Shown one piece after another: positions 22,621-33,950 of a stretch of 41,631 nucleotides of DNA. This DNA comes from an uncultured Porphyromonadaceae bacterium. Lineage in GTDB: Bacteria; Bacteroidota; Bacteroidia; Bacteroidales; Muribaculaceae. Both the position numbers and the translations under genes were made by a program. Location of the stretch: positions 1 through 41,631 of the forward strand of contig CAMWNB010000019.1 in the NCBI GenBank assembly GCA_947175495.1, read 5' to 3'. Position 1 is the first letter of the stretch. Each line of letters begins with the position of its first letter. The notes beneath the pieces were generated by a model, which was not told the origin of the DNA, made no database searches, and worked only from the letters and a program-made list of their open reading frames with translations.

Positions 22621-24804
22621 ATGAGAGGATTCTTCGTGCGCCAGAAAGACGTGATGCAGTGCGGCATCGCATGCCTCTCGATGGTGTGCCGATGGCATGG
22701 CGCCGACATCGGCATCGACGAGATAGAAAAGCTGTGCCCGTCGAGCCGCGAGGGAGTTTCCCTGCTGGCGCTGTCGGAGACGGCTGCGGCTCTCGGCCTC
22801 GAAAACGAATCGGGCAAGCTCACCGTCGCGCAGCTCGCGTCCATCCCCATGCCGTGCATCCTCCATTGGAATCAAAACCACTTTGTGGTGCTCTACCGCG
22901 TGGGGCGCGGCGGCCGACGCTTCTATGTGGCCGACCCCGGCAAAGGGCGTCTGAGCTACACCGCCGATGAGATGGCCTCGCACTGGGCCACGGCTCCAGG
23001 CGGCCGCGGCATCGCCATGGTGCTTGAGCCCGGCGAGGCATTCCGCGCGCGGCGCGAGAACACGCGGCGGCAGAAGCGCACCCTGCGCTTCATCATGGGC
23101 TATGTGGCCCGCTACCGGCGACACTTCGCCCAGATTATGCTCGGACTGCTCGTGGGCTCGCTGCTGCAGCTTGTGCTGCCGTTTCTCACACAGGCCATTG
23201 TTGACGCCGGCATCCGTCGCCAGGACCTTGGCATCATATGGCTCATCCTCCTGGGCGAACTGATGATAGTGCTTGGCCGCGCCGCCTCCGACTTTATCCG
23301 GCGCCGTCTGTTGCTCCACATCTCCATGCGCGTCAACATCTCGCTGGTCAGCGATTTCTTTATTAAGTTACTCAAGCTGCCCATGTCGTACTTCGACCGC
23401 AAACTCACAGGCGACCTCATGCAGCGTATCGCTGACCATACCCGCGTGCAGACCTTCCTAACCTCGCAACTGCTCGGTGTCTCTTTCTCGCTTCTCAACT
23501 TTGTGGTGCTCGGCATAGTGCTGGCAGTCTACGATGTTCTTATTTTCGGCGTGTTTATGGCCGGCAGCATCGTCTACGGCGCATGGATAGCCATGTTTCT
23601 GCGCCGCCGCAAGGTGCTCGACTACGAACTGTTCTCTCGTCAGTCTACCAATCAGAACAAGACATTCCAGTTTCTCACCTCCATGCAGGAAATCAAGCTG
23701 CAGGACTGCGAGCGCCGGCGCCGCTGGGAGTGGGAGGACACCCAGGCCGACCTCTTCGATGTGCAGATGGAAATCCTCAAGCTCACCCAAAGCCAGGAGG
23801 CAGGAGGCGTCTTTATCAACGAGGTAAAGAACATACTCATCACCGTGCTCGCCGCTGCCGCCGTCATCAACGGGCAGCTAACGCTCGGCGCCATGCTCGC
23901 CGTGCAGTATATCATCGGACAGCTCAACTCGCCCGTCGAGCAGCTGATGTCGTTCATCTACTCGCTCCAGGATGTGAAAATATCGCTCGAGCGCATCAAC
24001 GAGGTGCACCTCGGCCGCGAGGAGGAGGACGGCACCGACAGCCGCCTCACCGCACTGTGCGGCCCCAAGGCCATCACCGTCGACGGGCTCGACTTCAAGT
24101 ACGACCCCCATGCTCTGCGCTACACCCTCCGCGACGTCAGCTTCGCCATCCCAGAGGGGAAAATCACCGCCATCGTCGGAGCCTCGGGTAGCGGTAAGTC
24201 CACCCTCATCAAGCTCATGCTGGGCTATTATACACCGCTGGGAGGCGAAATCCGCATCGGCACGGAAAGTCTTGGACGCTACAGCCTGCGCTGGTGGCGG
24301 CGCCAGTGTGGCGTCGTCATGCAGGACGGCGTCATATTCTCCGAGTCCATCGCCCGCAACATCGCTGTCGACGACGGCGACATCAATACAGAACGCGTGC
24401 ACCGAGCCGCGCGCATCGCCTGCATCCACGACTATGTGATGAACCTCCCCATGCAGTACGAGACTCGCATCGGAGCCGAAGGCAACGGTATCAGCCAGGG
24501 ACAGCGCCAGCGCATACTTATAGCCCGCGCCGTCTACCGCAACCCCGACTTCATCTTCCTCGACGAGGCCACCAACTCACTTGACGCTGGCAACGAACGA
24601 CGCATTGTCGAAAATCTCGCACGCTTCTACCGCGGACGCACCGTCGTCATAGTAGCCCACCGTTTGTCCACCGTCCGCAATGCCGACAATATTGTGGTAC
24701 TTGATGGCGGACGCGTCGTCGAGAGTGGCGACCACCGCAGACTAATAGAGCGTCGCGGGGAGTATTATCGGCTTGTTAAAAACCAACTTGAACTCGGCAA
24801 CTGA
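22621..24804 (+). CDS. C39 peptidase-containing ABC transporter (PCAT)
   Basis: The 727-aa protein fuses three modules. An N-terminal C39 peptidase carries Gln8, Cys14 (MQCGIACLSM), His87 (NHFVVLY) and Asp105 (VADPGKG), all intact. A six-helix transporter domain spans about 160-450. A nucleotide-binding domain has Walker A GASGSGKSTL (near 520), signature ISQGQRQR, Walker B FIFLDEATNSLD and the H-loop IVAHRL. Such proteins cut the leader of double-glycine peptides and export the core across the inner membrane. The signature is ISQGQ rather than LSGGQ, a variant I associate with this family. The gene lies between the beta-barrel and a small HlyD-anchor-like protein. Confidence 0.93.
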   Translation: MRGFFVRQKDVMQCGIACLSMVCRWHGADIGIDEIEKLCPSSREGVSLLALSETAAALGLENESGKLTVAQLASIPMPCILHWNQNHFVVLYRVGRGGRRFYVADPGKGRLSYTADEMASHWATAPGGRGIAMVLEPGEAFRARRENTRRQKRTLRFIMGYVARYRRHFAQIMLGLLVGSLLQLVLPFLTQAIVDAGIRRQDLGIIWLILLGELMIVLGRAASDFIRRRLLLHISMRVNISLVSDFFIKLLKLPMSYFDRKLTGDLMQRIADHTRVQTFLTSQLLGVSFSLLNFVVLGIVLAVYDVLIFGVFMAGSIVYGAWIAMFLRRRKVLDYELFSRQSTNQNKTFQFLTSMQEIKLQDCERRRRWEWEDTQADLFDVQMEILKLTQSQEAGGVFINEVKNILITVLAAAAVINGQLTLGAMLAVQYIIGQLNSPVEQLMSFIYSLQDVKISLERINEVHLGREEEDGTDSRLTALCGPKAITVDGLDFKYDPHALRYTLRDVSFAIPEGKITAIVGASGSGKSTLIKLMLGYYTPLGGEIRIGTESLGRYSLRWWRRQCGVVMQDGVIFSESIARNIAVDDGDINTERVHRAARIACIHDYVMNLPMQYETRIGAEGNGISQGQRQRILIARAVYRNPDFIFLDEATNSLDAGNERRIVENLARFYRGRTVVIVAHRLSTVRNADNIVVLDGGRVVESGDHRRLIERRGEYYRLVKNQLELGN

Positions 24805-24805
24805 T

Positions 24806-26849
<2,044 letters not shown>

Positions 26850-26882
26850 GACACCTCACCATCACATCCCTTACCACAGATA

Positions 26883-28940
26883 ATGGATCGCAACACTCTC
26901 ACCGGGCTCGCCCTCATGGCCGTGATTCTCTTCGGCTTCATGTATCTCAACAAGCCCGATGCCACACAGGACATGCAGGCCGACATGGCTGCCATGGAAC
27001 AGCTGGCCGACAATGCCCGCCACAATGACACCACAGCGTCCGGAGCCGACTCCGTGACCGCCGCCGACATGGCCGCGCTGCGCGCCGCCGTGCTCGCCAC
27101 CGGCACCTCCACGCTCCACACCTCCACGCTCGACATTGCCATGGACTCCGCCGGCACCCTGGCCGGCACCATCGAGGCCGGCAAGCCCGCGGGCACCGTG
27201 GCGCTGGCCGAGCTGCCCGCGCTGGCCCCCGCCGACCGCGCCATGGCCCTGGCAGCCCTGCGCAAAGGCATCGCCGAAGCCCAGAAGTACAAGAGCTTCG
27301 CAGCCCACCTGGGCGGCAAGGACGAGCAGCGCGTCGTCGAGAACGACGTCATGCGCGTCACCTTCGACACCCGCGGCGGACGCGTCAGCCAGGTAGAGCT
27401 CAAAAACTACAAGACCGAGGTGACCACGCCCGAGCAGCCCGTGCGCCTGTTCCGCAACGCCAAGGACGGCTACGGCTTCCTGCTGACCACCGCCGACCAG
27501 CGCCTCAACACGGCCGAATTCAACTTCACCCCCGTGGCCGAGAGCGACACGTCGCTGCTGATGAAGCTGCAGCTGGCCGACAACGCCTGGTGGGGCATAC
27601 GCTACGTCATGGAGCGCGACAGCTACACCGTGCGCATGCAGCTCGTGCAGCAGGGCATCGACGCCGTGCTGCCCGCAAGCACCGCATCCATCGGCTTCAG
27701 CTGGCACCAGGTGCTGGGACGCAACGAGAAGGGACGCACCTTCGAGGAGCGCAACTCGGCCGTCATCTACAAGTATGCCGGCGAAGGCCCCGACGAGCTC
27801 AGCAGCAACAAGGACGACAGCGAGGAGCTGAACGGCCGCATCAAGTGGGTGGGCTTCAAGAACCAGTTCTTCTCCAGCGTCATAATGGCCAAGGACTACT
27901 TCAGCACCGCCGACCTCTCCAGCACCGTGCTCAAGGACAGCGAGTGGCTCAAGGACATGGACATGGCCGCCGAGCTTCCCTACAGCACCGCCGACGGCAC
28001 CGCCGCCGAGTTCTGCTTCTACTTCGGCCCCAACGACTATCCCCTGCTCAGCGCCCTCGAGGACAAAATCTACGAAGGCGAGGACATGGACCTGACCCGC
28101 CTGGTGCCCCTGGGATGGGGTCTGTTCCGCTGGATCAACCAGATTATCGTCATCCCCGTGTTCGACTTCCTCAGCCGCTTCACGGCCAACTACGGCATCA
28201 TCATCCTGCTGCTCACCGTCTTCATCAAGCTCATCCTCTTCCCCTTCACCTACAAGAGCTTCAAGAGCCAGGCCCGCATGCGCGTGCTCGCGCCTGAAAT
28301 CACCGCCATCAACGAGAAATATCCCGGTCAGGAGAATGCCATGAAGCGCCAGCAGGAGACCATGGCCCTGTACTCGCGCGCCGGCGCCAGCCCCATGTCG
28401 GGCTGCCTGCCCATGCTGCTGCAGATGCCCGTGCTCATCGCCATGTTCTCGTTCTTCCCCTCGGCCATCGAGCTGCGCGGCCAGAGCTTCCTCTGGGCCC
28501 ACGACCTCTCGGCGCCCGACTTCATCTGCACGCTGCCCTTCACCATCCCCTTCTACGGCAACAAGGTGAGCCTCTTCTGCCTGCTCATGACCGTGGCCAA
28601 CATCGTCTACACCACCTTCACCATGCAGAACCAGCCCGGCGGCCAGACGATGCCCGGCATGAAATGGATGATGTATCTGATGCCGGTGATGTTCCTCTTC
28701 TTCTTCAACGACTACGCGTCGGGCCTCAGCTACTACTACCTGCTGACGCTGCTCATCACCATCATACAGACCACCATCTTCCGCGCCCTCGTCGACGAGA
28801 AAAAAGTGCGCGCCGAGATGGAAGCCAACGCACGCAAGCCCCGCAAGAAATCGGGCCTCATGGCTCGCCTTGAAGCCGCACAGAAGCAGCAGGAAGCCGC
28901 CATGCGCGCCCAGGCCAAGAAAAACGCCCGCCGCCGCTAA
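26883..28940 (+). CDS. yidC: membrane protein insertase YidC
   Basis: YidC helps insert and fold inner-membrane proteins, with or without SecYEG. The 685-aa protein has an N-terminal helix (LTGLALMAVILFGFMYL), a large periplasmic domain (about 30-400) and the conserved C-terminal helices. These include FTANYGIIILLLTVFIKLIL, the cytoplasmic loop with KYPGQENAMKRQQETMALY, SGCLPMLLQMPVLIAMF and a basic, Lys/Arg-rich tail. The first periplasmic stretch is rich in Ala, Asp and Met and looks longer than usual. The gene sits between pyrG and a DUF4254 gene. Confidence 0.95.
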   Translation: MDRNTLTGLALMAVILFGFMYLNKPDATQDMQADMAAMEQLADNARHNDTTASGADSVTAADMAALRAAVLATGTSTLHTSTLDIAMDSAGTLAGTIEAGKPAGTVALAELPALAPADRAMALAALRKGIAEAQKYKSFAAHLGGKDEQRVVENDVMRVTFDTRGGRVSQVELKNYKTEVTTPEQPVRLFRNAKDGYGFLLTTADQRLNTAEFNFTPVAESDTSLLMKLQLADNAWWGIRYVMERDSYTVRMQLVQQGIDAVLPASTASIGFSWHQVLGRNEKGRTFEERNSAVIYKYAGEGPDELSSNKDDSEELNGRIKWVGFKNQFFSSVIMAKDYFSTADLSSTVLKDSEWLKDMDMAAELPYSTADGTAAEFCFYFGPNDYPLLSALEDKIYEGEDMDLTRLVPLGWGLFRWINQIIVIPVFDFLSRFTANYGIIILLLTVFIKLILFPFTYKSFKSQARMRVLAPEITAINEKYPGQENAMKRQQETMALYSRAGASPMSGCLPMLLQMPVLIAMFSFFPSAIELRGQSFLWAHDLSAPDFICTLPFTIPFYGNKVSLFCLLMTVANIVYTTFTMQNQPGGQTMPGMKWMMYLMPVMFLFFFNDYASGLSYYYLLTLLITIIQTTIFRALVDEKKVRAEMEANARKPRKKSGLMARLEAAQKQQEAAMRAQAKKNARRR

Positions 28941-28956
28941 TCTCTACCTCTTTTCT

Positions 28957-29571
28957 ATGAACAAACCTTTCGCACAGCGCGCATTCGACATCTTCGCGCA
29001 GGCAACGGCCGCCTACCATGTGGCCGACCACATCGACGCCCCCGAGCAGAACCCCTTCGAGGCCGGAAGCATCGAGCACACTCTCTTCGCCAAAAACCAC
29101 GTCGACGCCGTGCAGTGGCACCTCGAGGACATCATCCGCGACCCGGACATCGACCCTGTGGCCGCGCTCGCCCTCAAGCGCCGCATCGACCGCTCCAACC
29201 AGGTGCGCACCGACATGGTGGAAGAACTCGACACCTATTTCCGCACGCTCTATGCCGACGTGGCCGCAGCGCCCGGAGCCACAATCAACACCGAGAGCCC
29301 CGCATGGGCCCTCGACCGCCTCAGCATCCTGGCGCTGAAGATCTACCACATGCGCGCCGAAGCCGAGCGCACCGACGCCTCCGACGAGCACCGCGCGCGA
29401 TGCGCCGCCAAGCTGGCCGTGCTCGAAGAACAGCGCGCCGACCTGACCGCCGCCATCGACACCCTGCTCGACGACATCGCCGCCGGCCGCAAGTACATGA
29501 AAGTGTACCGCCAGATGAAGATGTACAACGACGCCGACACCAATCCGGTGCTCTACGGCGCTAAAAAATAG
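28957..29571 (+). CDS. DUF4254 domain protein
   Basis: A 204-aa, mostly helical, soluble protein without signal peptide. Features I associate with DUF4254 are an HTLFAKNHVDAVQWHLEDIIRDP segment (shown in part), ALKRRIDRSNQVRTDMVEEL and a C terminus with KYMKVYRQMKMYNDADTNP. The function is unknown to me. Its stop lies 4 nt before a GT9 glycosyltransferase, so a link with lipopolysaccharide or other glycan assembly is plausible. I start it at ATG 28957, just past yidC; an upstream frame overlapping yidC is a shadow. Confidence 0.85.
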   Translation: MNKPFAQRAFDIFAQATAAYHVADHIDAPEQNPFEAGSIEHTLFAKNHVDAVQWHLEDIIRDPDIDPVAALALKRRIDRSNQVRTDMVEELDTYFRTLYADVAAAPGATINTESPAWALDRLSILALKIYHMRAEAERTDASDEHRARCAAKLAVLEEQRADLTAAIDTLLDDIAAGRKYMKVYRQMKMYNDADTNPVLYGAKK

Positions 29572-29575
29572 GCCG

Positions 29576-30640
29576 TTGAAACCGTTCCGCGACGGCGACA
29601 CCATCCTCGTGTCCCGCTTCTCGGCCATAGGCGACGTGGCCATGACGGTGCCCGTGGTCTACAGCGCGTGCCGTTGCTACCCGCGCCTGCGCTTCGTAGT
29701 GCTGACGCGCCCGTCGATGGTGCCCATCTTCGCCTGTGCGCCCGCCAACCTCACCGTGCTCGGCATCGACGTCAAGAGCGCTACCTACAGCGGCATCGGC
29801 GGCATGCGCCGCCTCGCCGGCGAGATGCGCCGCAAGTACGCTCCCGCCGCCTTCGTCGACCTGCACGACGTGCTGCGCACGCAGCTGCTGGGCCTGTTCC
29901 TGCGGCTGCACGGCGTGCCGTGCGCGCGCATAGACAAGGCACGCGGCAAGCGCCGGGCCCTGACGCGGCGCTCCGACAAGGTGATGCTGCCCCTCACCGG
30001 CAGCCGCGACCGCTACGCCGAAACATTCGCCCGCGCGGGCCTGCCCCTGGAGGAACGCTTCGAAGGCCTCTATGGCGCCCGCGGCAAGGCTCCGGCCGAG
30101 GCATTCGCCGCCATCACGGCGCCCAAGCCCGAGGGCGAGCGCTGGATAGGCATAGCGCCCTTCGCCGCCCACGAAGGCAAGATTTACCCGCCGGAACTGA
30201 TGGAGCAGGTGGTGGCCGCGCTCTGCGCCGAGCCCCGCGTGCGCGTGTTTCTCCTCGGAGGAGGAGGCCGCGAGCAGGAAGTGCTCTCCGCATGGGCCGC
30301 GCGCTATCCCGCCGCCACATGCCTCGCGGGCAAGCGCTACGGCTTCGCCGCCGAACTGGCCCTGTTCAACCATCTCGACTGCATGCTGACGATGGACTCC
30401 GGCAACATGCACCTCGCGGCCATAGCCGCCACGCCGACAGTGAGCATCTGGGGCGCCACGCACCCCTACTGCGGCTTCACGGCATGGCGCCAGACCTCCG
30501 ACGACTTCATCCAGCTGCCAGTGCCCTGCCGCCCGTGCAGCGTGTTCGGCAACAAACCCTGCCAGCGCGGCGACCTCATGTGTCTGCGGGCCATACGCCC
30601 CGACACCGTAGCCGCACGCGTGCTGGCCAAAATCGACTGA
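29576..30640 (+). CDS. glycosyltransferase family 9 (heptosyltransferase-like), TTG start
   Basis: This cytosolic GT-B enzyme probably adds a sugar to lipopolysaccharide core. It shows ILVSRFSAIGDVAMTVPV at the N terminus, IGIAPFAAHEGKIYPPELM in the middle, and the donor-site region LFNHLDCMLTMDSGNMHLAA followed by SIWGATHPYCGF. The only start that keeps the N-terminal strand is TTG at 29576, since the first ATG lies inside the conserved motif. The C-terminal CRPCSVFGNKPC and the later Cys are typical of Bacteroidetes members. ruvB begins 3 nt after the stop. The sugar donor cannot be told from sequence. Confidence 0.88.
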   Translation: MKPFRDGDTILVSRFSAIGDVAMTVPVVYSACRCYPRLRFVVLTRPSMVPIFACAPANLTVLGIDVKSATYSGIGGMRRLAGEMRRKYAPAAFVDLHDVLRTQLLGLFLRLHGVPCARIDKARGKRRALTRRSDKVMLPLTGSRDRYAETFARAGLPLEERFEGLYGARGKAPAEAFAAITAPKPEGERWIGIAPFAAHEGKIYPPELMEQVVAALCAEPRVRVFLLGGGGREQEVLSAWAARYPAATCLAGKRYGFAAELALFNHLDCMLTMDSGNMHLAAIAATPTVSIWGATHPYCGFTAWRQTSDDFIQLPVPCRPCSVFGNKPCQRGDLMCLRAIRPDTVAARVLAKID

Positions 30641-30643
30641 CCC

Positions 30644-31675
30644 ATGCCCGACAACGACAACTTCGACATACGCGACAGCTCAGCCCCCGCGGGCAGCGAA
30701 CGCGACATCGAGCGCGCACTGCGTCCCGACTGCTTCGGCTCGTTCCAGGGCCAGGACAAAATCGTGGAAAACCTGCGCGTATTCGTGGCCGCGGCGCGCA
30801 TGCGCTCCGAGGCCCTGGACCACATCCTGCTCTTCGGTCCTCCCGGCCTGGGCAAAACCACGCTGGCCGGCATCGTGGCCAACGAGCTGGGCGTGGGGCT
30901 GAAAATCACCTCCGGCCCCGTGCTCGACAAGCCCGGCGACCTGGCCGGCATCCTCACCTCGCTCGAGCCCAACGACGTGCTCTTCATCGACGAGATACAC
31001 CGCCTCAGCCCCGTCGTGGAGGAGTATCTCTACTCGGCCATGGAGGACTATCGCATCGACATAATGATAGACAAAGGCCCCGGCGCGCGCTCCGTGCAGC
31101 TGGCCCTGGAGCCTTTCACTCTCGTGGGTGCCACCACCCGCAGCGGCCTGCTCACATCGCCTCTGCGCGCACGCTTCGGCATCAACTGCCACCTGGAGTA
31201 CTACGACCACAAGGTGCTGCAGCGCATCGTCGAGCGCTCCGCAGGGCTGCTCGGCGTGGCCATCTCGGCCGACGCCGCCCTCGAGGTGGCCCTCCGCAGC
31301 CGCGGCACGCCCCGCATAGCCAACGCACTGCTGCGCCGCGTGCGCGACTTCGCCCAGGTGAAAGGCAACGGCGACATCGACCTGCCCATAGCCCGCTACG
31401 CCCTCGAAGCCCTCAACATCGACCGCTACGGCCTCGACGAGATCGACAACAAGCTGCTGCGAACCATCATCACCAAATTCAAGGGCGGCCCTGTGGGCCT
31501 CTCCACCATCGCCACAGCCCTCGGCGAGGACGCCGGCACCATCGAGGAAGTGTACGAGCCTTACCTTATCATGGAAGGTTTCATCAAGCGCACGCCACGC
31601 GGACGCGAGGTCACCGACCTGGCCTACTCCCACCTCGGCATCGACCACACGGGCGACATGGGTCTCTTCGGCTGA
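30644..31675 (+). CDS. ruvB: Holliday junction branch migration helicase RuvB
   Basis: RuvB is the hexameric motor that, with RuvA, moves Holliday junctions. The 343-aa protein has Walker [10 protein letters not shown], Walker B LFIDEIH, the arginine-finger region GATTRSGLL and a C-terminal winged helix with [15 protein letters not shown]. Length and motif order are normal. It is last in a tight run (DUF4254, GT9, ruvB). No clear terminator follows, only an AT-rich palindrome near 31676-31689. Confidence 0.97.
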   Translation: MPDNDNFDIRDSSAPAGSERDIERALRPDCFGSFQGQDKIVENLRVFVAAARMRSEALDHILLFGPPGLGKTTLAGIVANELGVGLKITSGPVLDKPGDLAGILTSLEPNDVLFIDEIHRLSPVVEEYLYSAMEDYRIDIMIDKGPGARSVQLALEPFTLVGATTRSGLLTSPLRARFGINCHLEYYDHKVLQRIVERSAGLLGVAISADAALEVALRSRGTPRIANALLRRVRDFAQVKGNGDIDLPIARYALEALNIDRYGLDEIDNKLLRTIITKFKGGPVGLSTIATALGEDAGTIEEVYEPYLIMEGFIKRTPRGREVTDLAYSHLGIDHTGDMGLFG

Positions 31676-31715
31676 TTTTTTCGAAAAAACTTGCGTGTTT
31701 ACACAAAAAATTATC

Positions 31716-31723
31716 TATCTTTG
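31716..31723 (+). promoter_or_regulatory. -7 box of serC
   Basis: TATCTTTG fits TAnnTTTG. TTG at 31691-31693 is 22 bp upstream, slightly too far. The leader before ATG 31758 would be about 30 nt. Confidence 0.55.
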
Positions 31724-31757
31724 TGAAATCTAACACGCACCTTCAACACGCATCTCT

Positions 31758-32828
31758 ATGAAGAAACACAATTTTTCAGCAGGACCCTCGATCCTCAGCG
31801 ACTACGCTGTCAACAACACCATCGATGCCATCCGCGACTTTGCCGGCACAGGCATCTCCCTGCTCTCCATCTCCCACCGCAGCAAGGAATTCCAGGCTGT
31901 CATAGATGAAGCAGGAGCACTCGTAAAAGAGCTTCTCAGCGTGCCCGAAGGCTACAGCGTGCTGTGGCTCGGCGGCGGCGCGTCGATGCAGTTCGCCATG
32001 ATTCCCTACAACTTCCTGCGCCACCGCGCCGGCTACCTCGACACGGGCACATGGGCCCACAACGCCATCAAGGAAGCCCGCCTGTTCGGCGAGGTCGACG
32101 TGCTCGCATCATCCGAGGACGCCAACTACTCCTTCTACCCCCACGACTACACCGTGCCCGAAGGACTCGACTATTTCCACATCACCACCAACAACACCAT
32201 CTACGGCACCGAACTCCGCGAGGACCCCGCAGCCCCCTGCCCCCTCATCGCCGACATGAGCTCCGACATATTCTCGCGCCCCGTCGACGTGGCCCGCTAC
32301 GACGCCATCTACGCCGGCGCCCAGAAGAACCTCGCCCCCGCGGGCGTAACCCTTGTCATCGTCAAGGACGAGGCCCTCGGCCGCGCCGAGCGCCCCATCC
32401 CCACCATGCTCGACTACCGCACCCACGTCAAGAAAGGCTCGATGTTCAACACGCCGCCCGTGCTGCCCATCTACACAGCCCTGCAGACACTGCGCTACTA
32501 CAAACAGATAGGCGGCATCCACGAGCTGCAGAGCCGCGCCGAGCTCAAGGCCGCCAAGCTCTACGAAGCCATCGACAACTCCGAGATGTTCGAAGGCACC
32601 GCCCGCATCGCCGACCGCTCGCTCATGAACGTCACCTTCGTGATGACTCCTCCCTACCGCGAGCTCGAGAAAGACTTCATCGACTTCTGCGCCGCCCGCA
32701 ACATCGTCGGCATCAAGGGCCACCGCAGCGTCGGCGGCTTCCGCGCGTCGCTCTACAACGCACTGCCCATGGAAAGCGTGCTCGCCCTCGTCGAAGCTAT
32801 GAACGACTTTGAAGCCACACACAAATGA
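31758..32828 (+). CDS. serC: phosphoserine aminotransferase
   Basis: This PLP enzyme turns 3-phosphohydroxypyruvate into phosphoserine, and acts also in pyridoxine synthesis. It begins [13 protein letters not shown], has [15 protein letters not shown] near residue 70, and the PLP lysine in [17 protein letters not shown]. The end includes [19 protein letters not shown], which binds the substrate phosphate. At 356 aa it is normal. Its stop overlaps the next start (ATGA), so serC and serA are translated together. Confidence 0.97.
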   Translation: MKKHNFSAGPSILSDYAVNNTIDAIRDFAGTGISLLSISHRSKEFQAVIDEAGALVKELLSVPEGYSVLWLGGGASMQFAMIPYNFLRHRAGYLDTGTWAHNAIKEARLFGEVDVLASSEDANYSFYPHDYTVPEGLDYFHITTNNTIYGTELREDPAAPCPLIADMSSDIFSRPVDVARYDAIYAGAQKNLAPAGVTLVIVKDEALGRAERPIPTMLDYRTHVKKGSMFNTPPVLPIYTALQTLRYYKQIGGIHELQSRAELKAAKLYEAIDNSEMFEGTARIADRSLMNVTFVMTPPYRELEKDFIDFCAARNIVGIKGHRSVGGFRASLYNALPMESVLALVEAMNDFEATHK

Positions 32829-33745
32829 AAGTCCTGATCGCCACCGAAAAACCCTTCGCGGCAGCCGCCACGGCCGCCATCCGCGAAGTGCTCGAAGCAG
32901 CCGGCCACGAGGTGGCGCTGCTTGAGAAATACACCTCGGCTGCCGAGCTCCACGCCGCCGTGGCCGACGCCGACGCCCTCATCGTGCGCTCCGACCGCGC
33001 CGACGCCGCAGTGTTCGATGCCGCCGCGCGCCTCAAAATCGTGGTGCGCGCAGGCGCAGGCTACGACAACATAGACCTTGCCGCCGCCACCGCCCACGGC
33101 GTAGTGGTGGAGAACACCCCCGGCCAAAACGCCAACGCCGTGGCCGAGCTCGTGTTCGGCATGGCCATCATGGCCGTGCGACGCATGTACTCCGGCGCCG
33201 CCGGCACCGAGCTGCGCGACAAGCGTCTGGGCCTTCACGCCTTCGGCGCCGTTGGCCGCTGCGTGGCCCGCATAGCAGCCGGATTCGGCATGCGCGTCAG
33301 CGCCTACGACCCCTTCTGCCCGCCCGAAGTCATGCGCGAGGCAGGCGTCGAGCCGGCCGACACCATCGAGGCCCTCTATGCCGGCAACGACGTGGTGAGC
33401 ATCCACATCCCCGCCACCCCCGAGACGCGCGGCAGCATCGGCGCCGCCCTCGTGGGCAGCATGCCCAAGGACGCCGTGCTCATCAACACCGCACGCAAGG
33501 AAGTGATCGACGAAGCCGGCCTCTCCGAAGCCCTCGCCGCACGCGCCGACCTGCGCTACATGGCCGACGTGCGCCCCGACTGCGCCGACGCCCTGCAGGC
33601 CGCGTGCCCCGGGCGTGTGTTCTTCACACCCAAGAAAATGGGCGCACAGACCGCCGAGGCCAACTTCAACGCCGGCGTGGCCGCCGCACGCCAGATTGCC
33701 GCCTACTTCAGCGACGGCACCACCCGCTTCCGGGTGAACAAGTAA
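32825..33745 (+). CDS. serA: D-3-phosphoglycerate dehydrogenase, short Lys type
   Basis: The enzyme oxidises 3-phosphoglycerate, the first step of serine synthesis. At 306 aa it lacks the C-terminal ACT domain, so it should not have that route of serine feedback. The cofactor loop reads LHAFGAVGR, with Ala in place of the first Gly. The substrate Arg is in [10 protein letters not shown]. The usual catalytic His of the TPHxGG motif is replaced by Lys270 (TPKKMGAQT). Short enzymes with this Lys are known from Entamoeba and Bacteroidales, so the change is likely functional. A strong terminator follows at 33768-33820. Confidence 0.93.
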   Translation: MKVLIATEKPFAAAATAAIREVLEAAGHEVALLEKYTSAAELHAAVADADALIVRSDRADAAVFDAAARLKIVVRAGAGYDNIDLAAATAHGVVVENTPGQNANAVAELVFGMAIMAVRRMYSGAAGTELRDKRLGLHAFGAVGRCVARIAAGFGMRVSAYDPFCPPEVMREAGVEPADTIEALYAGNDVVSIHIPATPETRGSIGAALVGSMPKDAVLINTARKEVIDEAGLSEALAARADLRYMADVRPDCADALQAACPGRVFFTPKKMGAQTAEANFNAGVAAARQIAAYFSDGTTRFRVNK

Positions 33746-33767
33746 AGAAACACCCCTCCATCCCCCC

Positions 33768-33820
33768 GTCGGGCAGCGCACTCCCGTCCCCTATCCCCGC
33801 GCTGCCCGACATTTTTGTTT
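33768..33820 (+). terminator. intrinsic terminator of serC-serA
   Basis: A perfect 12-bp stem, GTCGGGCAGCGC (33768-33779) with GCGCTGCCCGAC (33799-33810), is followed by ATTTTTGTTT. Confidence 0.88.
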
Positions 33821-33892
33821 ATCACTGCCATACAAAAAAACACTAAGACCCCTACACAAACTCTACAAGAGGGCTTTTTCGCATCCGATTTT

Positions 33893-33922
33893 TTTGAGAA
33901 CGTGGTTTTATAGCTAACTTTG
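33893..33922 (+). promoter_or_regulatory. promoter of the CotH-family gene
   Basis: TTTG (33893-33896), an 18-bp spacer and TAACTTTG (33915-33922) fit the Bacteroidetes promoter. An 8-bp inverted repeat, GTGGTTTT (33902-33909) with AAAACCAC (33934-33941), brackets the -7 box and could be an operator or a leader hairpin. Confidence 0.7.
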
Positions 33923-33950
33923 GACGCTCTTTCAAAACCACATTATTATC

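Noticed and set aside
31676-31692. AT palindrome TTTTTTCGAAAAAA as terminator of ruvB
   Set aside because: The stem is six A-T pairs with almost no loop, too weak to support a terminator call.
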